From contig JBDTVS010000192.1 of assembly GCA_040007095.1 (NCBI GenBank), forward strand, positions 1 through 64,000: DNA of 64,000 nt, given 5' to 3'. The notes beneath the pieces were generated by a model, which worked only from the letters and a program-made list of their open reading frames with translations, had not been told where the DNA came from and made no database searches. Of this stretch, positions 17,561 to 23,637 are shown one piece after another. Positions within the stretch are counted from its first letter, which is position 1. Each line of letters starts with the position of its first letter. This DNA is from JBDTVS01 sp040007095. GTDB taxonomy: Bacteria; Acidobacteriota; Vicinamibacteria; Vicinamibacterales; CAVVIG01. A program made the position numbers and the translations under genes.

Positions 17561-18682
17561 ATGAAGGCGGTTCTTGGTTTCGCGATGATTTGTGCGTGCG
17601 CGTCGGCGGTGGTGTGGGCGCAGGCGCCCCCCTCCCAGACACCGGCTGCGGGCGGCCAGGATGCCCCGAAGGTTGCTCCGGGAGCAGTTCCCGCCGGCTT
17701 CGACGGGTCGGCCTATGCCAAGGCCAGAGATATCCCGGCGCGGATCATCACCTTCACGGCGGAACCGGTCTCGCTTCGGGCCGGGCAGGCTTTCACGCTC
17801 GTGTGGCACACCGAAAACCCCGCCGGCGTCACGATCGATCCGGAGCCCGGGCGGGTCACGCCGCGTGGCAGTCGACGGTTGACGCCGACGGCGACGACCA
17901 CCTACACACTGACCGTCCGCGGTCCGAACAATCAACAGCTCACCAAATCGGTGACCGTCAACGTGGCTGGAACCGCTCCCGCCGCCGCCGGCACCGTCGC
18001 CAGGAAACAGGTACCGCGAACCGCCGATGGCAAACCGGATTTTTCGGGGGTCTACGGTAGCGTGGCGGGCGGAGGCGGTGCCCGTGGTGCGGCTCCCGCA
18101 GCCGCGCCCGCTGGTGCGCGTGGAGCGGGGCCAGGCGCAGGCGCTGCCCCGGCCGGTCCGGTGTTGAAGGCAGGGGCCGAGAAATTCCGAATCGTACGCG
18201 CAGCCGACGACACCGGTGCGACCTCGAACTGCATGCCGCTGGTGCCGCCCCAGTCCTGGGGTGTGCCCTATCAGTTTCAGATGCTTCAGGGCGCGAATTA
18301 CGTCGCGATCTTTCACGAGTATCCGGGTACCTTTCGCATCATCCCGACCGACGGCAGCCCGCATCCGGTGGACCCCGATCCCAGCTGGCTGGGAGACTCG
18401 GTGGGGCATTGGGAAGGCGACACACTCGTCGTCGATACGATTGGCTTCAACGACAAAACTGAACTTCAAGGTTTCCGGCACACCGAAGGCCTGCACATGA
18501 TCGAGAAATTCCGCCGGACGGATTTCGACGTCGTGCAGTACGAACTGACGATTGAAGACCCGAATGTCTTTGAAAAGCCCTACACACTCACGCGGACCTT
18601 CGGCCTGCGCGGCGACTTGAAGCGGATCGACGAATTCATCTGCGAGAACAATCGCGATTACCGTCCGCTCTTCGGAAAGTAG
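17561..18682 (+). CDS. Secreted GHWEGDTLVV-family protein with Ig-like N-domain
   Basis: A 373-residue protein. It has a signal peptide (residues 1-22, ending VWAQ), then an Ig-like sandwich at about residues 55-135 (IITFTAEPVSLRAGQAF, TPTATTTYTLTV), a Gly/Ala-rich low-complexity linker, and a C-terminal domain containing SVGHWEGDTLVVDTIGFND, FRHTEGLHMIEKF and ELTIEDPNVFEKP. The C-terminal pattern recurs at 28417, 39494 and 63627. No biochemical role is established to my knowledge. The second of two close ATGs has GGAGG nine bases upstream and was chosen. Confidence 0.85.
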   Translation: MKAVLGFAMICACASAVVWAQAPPSQTPAAGGQDAPKVAPGAVPAGFDGSAYAKARDIPARIITFTAEPVSLRAGQAFTLVWHTENPAGVTIDPEPGRVTPRGSRRLTPTATTTYTLTVRGPNNQQLTKSVTVNVAGTAPAAAGTVARKQVPRTADGKPDFSGVYGSVAGGGGARGAAPAAAPAGARGAGPGAGAAPAGPVLKAGAEKFRIVRAADDTGATSNCMPLVPPQSWGVPYQFQMLQGANYVAIFHEYPGTFRIIPTDGSPHPVDPDPSWLGDSVGHWEGDTLVVDTIGFNDKTELQGFRHTEGLHMIEKFRRTDFDVVQYELTIEDPNVFEKPYTLTRTFGLRGDLKRIDEFICENNRDYRPLFGK

Positions 18683-18775
18683 CGCACGCGCTGGTGGCTT
18701 GGAGCCGCTGAAGCGATACCACTTGCCCCCGTTGTTGACCGCGATGTTTCCGGCGCGACGGGCGGGGTGTCGCGC

Positions 18776-19177
18776 ATGAATGTGCCTCTCAGCAATTCAT
18801 GGATCTTTCCGATCGTCCAGTCGATCCATCTCGCGGGCATCGCCTGCATGGTCGGGGCCATCGTCCTGATCGACGTTCGTGTTCTTGGTTTTGCCCCGCG
18901 CGGTCGCTCTGTCGCACAACTCGCGGGTCAATTGGCGACGTGGTCGCGTGCGGGGTTGGCCGTCATGTTCACGACCGGGCCGATGTTGTTTTTCGCGGAC
19001 GCGTCCAGATACTCGAGCAATCCGGCCTTTCGCGTGAAGATGGCCCTGCTGCTTGTTGCCCTCGTCTTTCATTTCACGATCCATCGTCAGCACACACGGC
19101 TGACGGCGATCGTGTCGATCGTGCTCTGGAGCGCGGTTGTGATTGGCGGGCGCGCGATCGCCGACTTTGATGTTTGA
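18776..19177 (+). CDS. DUF6644-like membrane protein
   Basis: A 133-residue protein with four predicted transmembrane helices. The opening WIFPIVQSIHLAGIACMVGA and IDVRVLGF are typical of DUF6644 small membrane proteins. A His in the first helix could bind haem or quinone, but this is speculation. It overlaps the following related gene by 8 bases, so the two are co-translated and may form a heterodimer. The in-frame GTG three codons upstream is possible. Confidence 0.8.
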   Translation: MNVPLSNSWIFPIVQSIHLAGIACMVGAIVLIDVRVLGFAPRGRSVAQLAGQLATWSRAGLAVMFTTGPMLFFADASRYSSNPAFRVKMALLLVALVFHFTIHRQHTRLTAIVSIVLWSAVVIGGRAIADFDV

Positions 19178-19514
19178 GTGGCTCAGGGAGTCCACGTGGG
19201 GATATCCCATCGTCGGCGCGATCCATGTGCTCGGCCTGGCATGGTTCGGCGCGGCTGTGCTGATCGTGGATCGACAGCTCCGCGCCTGGAAGGGGATCGG
19301 CCTGGCCATCATGTTGGCGACCGGGACGCTCCTCTTCGCGTTGCAGCCGGCTCGGTACTACACCGGTGTGTCGTTCCGAATCAAGATGCTGCTGCTGCTA
19401 TTCCTGGGTGTGAACGCCGCAATCGCACGGACGCGGATCGGGCTCCCACGAAGCCTCGTTCTGGCTTTATGGGTGTGTGTCATCTTCGCTTCACGAGCGA
19501 TCGCGTTTTTCTAG
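19170..19514 (+). CDS. Second DUF6644-like membrane protein
   Basis: A 114-residue protein with four hydrophobic helices, opening WGYPIVGAIHVLGLAWFGA, the same architecture as its upstream partner, including a His in helix 1. The ATG lies inside the end of the previous gene (ATGTTTGA overlap). Function is unknown; the tight pairing indicates a membrane complex. Confidence 0.8.
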   Translation: MFEWLRESTWGYPIVGAIHVLGLAWFGAAVLIVDRQLRAWKGIGLAIMLATGTLLFALQPARYYTGVSFRIKMLLLLFLGVNAAIARTRIGLPRSLVLALWVCVIFASRAIAFF

Positions 19515-19516
19515 AA

Positions 19517-19544
19517 GCAAAATGCGACCGCGAAACCGCGAAAA
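19517..19544 (+). repeat. Isolated arm of the CACGAAG repeat (family C)
   Basis: GCAAAATGCGACCGCGAAAC followed by CGCGAAAA corresponds to the left arm of the palindrome at 11297. The matching right arm is absent. It begins just after the stop of the second DUF6644-like gene. Confidence 0.55.
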
Positions 19545-19590
19545 TTAGCCTGTCTTCGAGGCGGGCAGGGCGCGTGGTAACCTTGCGGCC

Positions 19591-19911
19591 ATGCCCGCCT
19601 CGACTGGAGATCCCCGGTTGGATCGCATCGTCGGCGACGTGGTCGCTCAGGCGGTGCGCTTGGTCGCCCCGAGGCAGATCTGGTTGTTCGGATCCCACGC
19701 GCGGGGTGGGGCGACCGCGACCTCCGATGTGGATCTCGCCTTCGATGTCCCCGCCCTTGACATGGGCGTCTGGGCGGCGTTCGTCCTCGAAGCCTCCGAC
19801 GAAGTGCCCGCGCTAGTCGACTTGGATCTAGTCGACATCGCGACGTGCGCGCCCGCCCTGGCCCGAGAGATCGCCACGACAGGGCCCGTGGTCTACGAGC
19901 GCCACTTGTGA
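19591..19911 (+). CDS. mntA: MntA-type antitoxin, minimal nucleotidyltransferase
   Basis: A 106-residue minimal nucleotidyltransferase. The GSx10DxD active-site motif is intact (GSHARGGATATSDVD), and a third acidic strand lies in LVDLDLVDI. In HepT-MntA type VII systems this enzyme AMPylates the HEPN toxin on a Tyr and so neutralises it. It overlaps the toxin gene by 4 bases (GTGA). The family is the HI0073 branch; an alternative non-antitoxin transferase role cannot be excluded from sequence. Confidence 0.88.
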   Translation: MPASTGDPRLDRIVGDVVAQAVRLVAPRQIWLFGSHARGGATATSDVDLAFDVPALDMGVWAAFVLEASDEVPALVDLDLVDIATCAPALAREIATTGPVVYERHL

Positions 19912-20291
19912 CGACGAGGGCGCTCGACAACGCCGAGGCGGCCCTGGCCAAGCTCGTCGCCTTCGTGAGCGAGCCCGCCCCATCGGAGCGAGACCGCGCG
20001 GGCGTCATTCAGGCGTTCGAATTCACGTTTGAGGTCACATGGAAGCTCCTGAAGCTCATCGCCGAGCGGGAGGGCCTCGACGGCGAGTCACCCAAGCGTG
20101 CCCTGATCGCCGGTTACAAGTTGGGCCTGCTGCAAGACGAACAGCTCTGGCTCGAGATGCTCCAGGATCGAAGCCTGACCAGCCATGTCTACCACGCCGA
20201 GCTGGCCGACCGGATCTTCGAGGCGATCAGTACTCGGTACGCGGCGGCTCTGGCCGACGCCGTCAGACGGGCCGCAATCGCGATGCGTTGA
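19908..20291 (+). CDS. hepT: HepT-type HEPN toxin (HI0074-like substrate-binding protein)
   Basis: A 127-residue all-helical HEPN protein. The full RX4HXY signature is present as R88-SLTS-H93-V-Y95: Arg and His form the RNase site and Tyr is the residue modified by the partner nucleotidyltransferase in studied systems. FEFTFEVTWKLLK is a typical helix of the HI0074 family. The start is GTG, overlapping the antitoxin stop. The antitoxin-first order matches many type VII operons. RNase activity is predicted, not shown. Confidence 0.87.
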   Translation: MTTRALDNAEAALAKLVAFVSEPAPSERDRAGVIQAFEFTFEVTWKLLKLIAEREGLDGESPKRALIAGYKLGLLQDEQLWLEMLQDRSLTSHVYHAELADRIFEAISTRYAAALADAVRRAAIAMR

Positions 20292-20560
20292 ACACACCGG
20301 ACCTAATCTCTGAGCGCGCCAGTGAGGCTTTGCCGGTCAGAGACGGAGAACAGAGCTGTCCGCCGGCGATCTCGCGCACCTGCCAGCCCGCTCTTCGCCC
20401 GCCTCGAACTCGACGAGCACATTCGACTTCACGGCCGGTACCGAAACGTGGGTTATGTCTCGGTTCGATTGAGCGGCTGACGCCCAGATGACTAAACGAG
20501 CTTCACGCCGTGTTCGGCCATGGTCTTGGCGCCCGTCATGCCGAAGCCGCCCGACTCAGC
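20292..20560. other. Spacer with an in-frame tail beyond the next minus-strand gene
   Basis: No gene is recognised here. On the minus strand, directly after the TGA of the gene at 20561, the same frame continues for 21 codons (including GGFGMTGAKTMAEHGVKLV) to a TAG. The tail looks protein-like rather than random and may be the remnant of another gene's 3' end. Confidence 0.3.
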
Positions 20561-21538
20561 TCACCGACGGACGACGAAGTTGCCTGCTTGGCCGCAGGAG
20601 TCGGTGCACGGCGGCGGTGGGACGTAGGTGTCCTTGATCTTCTTCCGATATTCCGGGTAGAGCGTCTCGAGATAGCCGAGGACCGCCTCGCGCGGGAGGT
20701 GGTAGAGCTTCACGAACTCGTCCACGAACGGATTCTGATCCGGCGGATAGTGGGGCACGCTGTCGCCGGGTTCCCGTCCTTCATAGCCCGTCACGCAACC
20801 CGCGCGGTAGTCGAGCGGCGTTCGCGACAGCCGAAAGCCCTTGGAGACGATCTCGGGCTCCACGAGGTAGACCGGATCGGTGGCCACCATCAGGACCGTC
20901 ATGATGTCGCCGTGGCGGAAGAAGCGCCAGTCGATCGTGGCCCGGTCGGTCAACGGCACACCGGTCTTGCGGATGAAGCCCGCCTTCACGTGGGTCGTCC
21001 GCGCGGCGAGCGCGCCGCCTTCCCAGCGGCCGACCGTGAAGCCGGCCTGCGTGTGGAGCGCGTTCTCCGATGGCCGTGGACGGCCGTCCATCCAGATGAC
21101 CATCTCGTTCCAGTCCTCCCACGCGGCGATCGTGATCGACACGACGCGGTTCGTCACGGGATCGGTCTGGCTCGTCACCCGCAGACCAAAAGGACCGAGC
21201 ACCATGTAGGACGCACCCCAGCCGGCGCACTGGCGTTCGACCATCGATTTCTGCGATTCGTCGTAGGAGAGCGCCCGGATGCGGGCCTCGTCGGTCAGCG
21301 CGAGCCCGAGGTAGTCCACGGGCACCGAGTCGTTCTGCACGTCTTCGCTGCCGAGGGGCGCCCACGATCCGAGCATGTCGAACTGTGCCGACGCTCTGCC
21401 AGCGGTGAGGAGCACGAGCACGACGGCGACGGCCGTGCGGCAGCTGTTTCGAATTAGAGATTCGGCGATGAATCTCCCGAAGCGCGGCGCCCGCGTGGCA
21501 AGACGCGAGGCGCGAGAATTTACCAGGTTGATGAGCAT
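20561..21538 (-). CDS. Secreted protein related to the GDTLVV family (divergent)
   Basis: A 325-residue protein, last gene of a three-gene operon. A hydrophobic signal segment (AVAVVLVLLTAGRASAQ) ends at about residue 52, unusually far from the ATG. The extra N-terminal residues are encoded by a copy of the family T repeat, so the original start was probably nearer the signal segment. The mature part contains FTVGRWEGGALAARTTH, GFIRKTGVPLTDRATIDW and ATDPVYLVEPEIVS, matching the next upstream gene in order. A C-terminal Cys pair (CTDSCGQ) is present. Its function is unknown. Confidence 0.75.
   Translation of the reverse strand: MLINLVNSRASRLATRAPRFGRFIAESLIRNSCRTAVAVVLVLLTAGRASAQFDMLGSWAPLGSEDVQNDSVPVDYLGLALTDEARIRALSYDESQKSMVERQCAGWGASYMVLGPFGLRVTSQTDPVTNRVVSITIAAWEDWNEMVIWMDGRPRPSENALHTQAGFTVGRWEGGALAARTTHVKAGFIRKTGVPLTDRATIDWRFFRHGDIMTVLMVATDPVYLVEPEIVSKGFRLSRTPLDYRAGCVTGYEGREPGDSVPHYPPDQNPFVDEFVKLYHLPREAVLGYLETLYPEYRKKIKDTYVPPPPCTDSCGQAGNFVVRR
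21453..21526. repeat. Partial family T element at a gene junction
   Basis: The plus strand reads AGCGCGGCGCCCGCGTGGCA then AGACGCGAGGCGCGAGAATT, closely matching the other half of the element at 39335 (minus strand there). The peptide reading RIRDSAMNLPKRGARV then ARREAREF parallels RVRHSLTNFLERGARL then ARREAREY in the complete copy. It overlaps the 5' end of the gene at 20561 and the last codons of the gene at 21520. Confidence 0.65.
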
Positions 21539-22263
21539 GGTGTCGGATCCCACTTCGAGCCGTCCGGCTCTTTCTTGAAGTGCGGGCTCACGATATACGG
21601 TCCCGTGAGGTACACAGGGTCGTCGACGGTGGTGGTGACGAGCAGCAGCCGGCCGTCGTCGGCGAGCGGTGCGATATCGAAGTTCTCCGTGACCGTCGCA
21701 CGCTCGCTGTAAGGTACGCCGTTCTTCCGCAAGTAGCCGGCGCGCACGTTCGACGTGACGACGCGCAGGCTGCCGCCGCCGTCGGGTCCGTTGGCGCGTT
21801 CCCACGTCGCGCTCGACTCGCCCTGCCAACTCGGCGCCGATGCGGCCGCCCGGACCGAGAAATGGAACAGGCGCGTCTGCGTGCCCGCGTCGGTGTCGAT
21901 GCGCAGCGTGTCGGCATCCTGCCAGGCGATGTGAAGGCGACCAGGCACACTCATGATCGTGCCCGCGCCATAGGACTTGCACTGGTTGCCCGCGCGATCG
22001 TCCGCGGCCGGATCCCAGTTGTTGATGAACGTTAGAGCGGCCGGCGAAACCGGAATGCGGCGATACTCGCCTTTGGCGGGCGTCACCATCCGGTAGCGCC
22101 AGTTCTCGGTCACGTACGAGACCCAGTAGCCCGTGAGGTCGATCGGCGCCGCCTCTCGCGCCGGCCTCGCTGGACCGCCGCCCCGCTGTTGCGCCCACAC
22201 GGCCACCGATCCGCTGAAGGTCAGCAGAACGAGTGCGAGAACTGCGGGCGACCGCGCTCTCAC
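21520..22263 (-). CDS. Secreted protein, middle gene of the MBL operon
   Basis: A 247-residue protein with signal peptide MRARSPAVLALVLLTF... ending near VWAQ. The mature domain has LTGYWVSYVTENWRYRM, CKSYGAG, YLRKNGVPYSERATVTENF and VDDPVYLTGPYIVSPHF, clearly homologous to the product of the next gene. The start is GTG with AAGGAG upstream and overlaps the TGA of the preceding gene by 4 bases, indicating translational coupling. The role is unknown; a lipocalin- or sandwich-like periplasmic binding domain is a guess. Confidence 0.8.
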   Translation of the reverse strand: MRARSPAVLALVLLTFSGSVAVWAQQRGGGPARPAREAAPIDLTGYWVSYVTENWRYRMVTPAKGEYRRIPVSPAALTFINNWDPAADDRAGNQCKSYGAGTIMSVPGRLHIAWQDADTLRIDTDAGTQTRLFHFSVRAAASAPSWQGESSATWERANGPDGGGSLRVVTSNVRAGYLRKNGVPYSERATVTENFDIAPLADDGRLLLVTTTVDDPVYLTGPYIVSPHFKKEPDGSKWDPTPCSSTW

Positions 22264-23225
22264 GGCTTCTCCTTGGCGAGGCTCCGGTAGATCGCCTCCA
22301 CAAAACGGTCCGTCGTCCATGCGCCGCCCTGGTTGCCGTAGCGTCCGACGTATCCCTTCGCCGGCTGGGCAGCCTTGACCTCGGTGAGCGATCGTCCTGC
22401 TTTGATCAGATCGCGGACCCGATCGCGGATGATTGTCACCATGTCCCGGTACTCGACGACGTCGTATTGATCGCAGAGGCGGCCGTGCCCGGGGACGACG
22501 ATGGTGCCGGCCTCGCGAGTCACGACAGGCACCGAGGGGACGGCCAAATCGACGAGGCGATTGAGCGCCGCAATCTCGCCCTGGATGCTGCCGCCGCGTT
22601 CGACGTCGATGACCGGAAACTGTCGTGTGTCGAGCACGTCGCCAGCGACGACGACATCGGAGCGTCTGAAGAACGCGAGCACGTCGCTGTCGGTGTGCGC
22701 GGCCGGCTGGTGCAGCACCTCGATCGCCTCACCGTTCAGGTACATGGACTTTCGCGAATAGTGAAACACCTCGGTGGGCCAGCCGCCCGCCGGGGACTTG
22801 GCCATGTGCCGCAGCACGCCTTCGGCCGAGAGAATCGGAGCCACTGCATCTGCGGCGTTTGGTGCGCCGCCGCCGATGCCGCCGGCAAAGAGTTTTTCTC
22901 CGGCCTTCGCGAGCGCTTCGTTGCCGCCCACATGATCGGCGTCTGGTCCGGTGTCGATCACGTAACGAATGGGCTTCGACGAGATGCGTTTGATCGCGGC
23001 CAACACGGCCGGGGCGCTGGCCGCCGATCCGGCGTCCACCACCACGATGCCGTCGTCGCCCACCTGCACGCCGACGTTTGCCCCGGCGCCGGCGATGACG
23101 AAGAACGAGGGCCGAACCTCCAGGATTTCCAGGCCGTCGGACGGGACTCCCGCGGCCTGCGGCGCGGCGGCGCTCAGCGGCACGAGGCGATGTGGCAGCA
23201 GGAGTGTCGTACAGAGGGCTGCCAT
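22260..23225 (-). CDS. Exported metallo-beta-lactamase-fold protein with altered metal site
   Basis: A 321-residue protein with a signal peptide. The MBL fold is recognised from VVVDAGS, the loop DTGPDADHVGGN, HQPAAHTDSDV, AGDVLD and VVPGHGR. The canonical THxHxDH reads TGPDADH, so the first two metal-binding His are replaced by Gly and Asp while the Asp-His pair and later ligands remain. Such variants occur in the MBL superfamily and may bind one metal or be inactive. The ATG was chosen for the signal peptide; a TTG 12 codons earlier is also in frame. It is the first gene of the operon. Confidence 0.82.
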   Translation of the reverse strand: MAALCTTLLLPHRLVPLSAAAPQAAGVPSDGLEILEVRPSFFVIAGAGANVGVQVGDDGIVVVDAGSAASAPAVLAAIKRISSKPIRYVIDTGPDADHVGGNEALAKAGEKLFAGGIGGGAPNAADAVAPILSAEGVLRHMAKSPAGGWPTEVFHYSRKSMYLNGEAIEVLHQPAAHTDSDVLAFFRRSDVVVAGDVLDTRQFPVIDVERGGSIQGEIAALNRLVDLAVPSVPVVTREAGTIVVPGHGRLCDQYDVVEYRDMVTIIRDRVRDLIKAGRSLTEVKAAQPAKGYVGRYGNQGGAWTTDRFVEAIYRSLAKEKP

Positions 23226-23499
23226 GGCGGTCACCCGCGCGCGGCGGCATCGTTCAGACAAGTCTGAGCCTCATTCTGCGCTGTGGCATCGCGGAGGGTA
23301 GCACACAATCTAGCAGGGCAGCCTTGATGCTCGTGCGGGCGAGTGAGCGGTGCCGAGGAATTCGTTCGGGGCTTCTCCGCGCGCACCACGGAGGGCGACT
23401 GTCGTCCCCACGTCTGCCTTCGCCGCCGCCTCTCGCATCCTCCCGGGGAACGAAGACAAGGATGCCGCCTGCGGTCATCAAGATTGTATAAATTTCAGC

Positions 23500-23528
23500 T
23501 TGACCGTCGAGTCGGTGGCGTCTATGGT
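23500..23528 (+). promoter_or_regulatory. Candidate sigma-70-type promoter of receptor 2
   Basis: TTGACC and TATGGT are separated by exactly 17 bases, about 110 bases before the receptor start. A locally AT-richer patch (TTGTATAAATTTC) lies just upstream. The rest of 23262-23637 holds no gene that I recognise. Confidence 0.4.
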
Positions 23529-23637
23529 AGGGCCATCGAGACGAGCGGTTGTTCTCGCCGACTCCGATTCTTCTGGTGATTGCGCCGCGCCTGAGACCCC
23601 TGCCAGTACAACAAAGAAAAAGAAGTGGGGTGGACCA

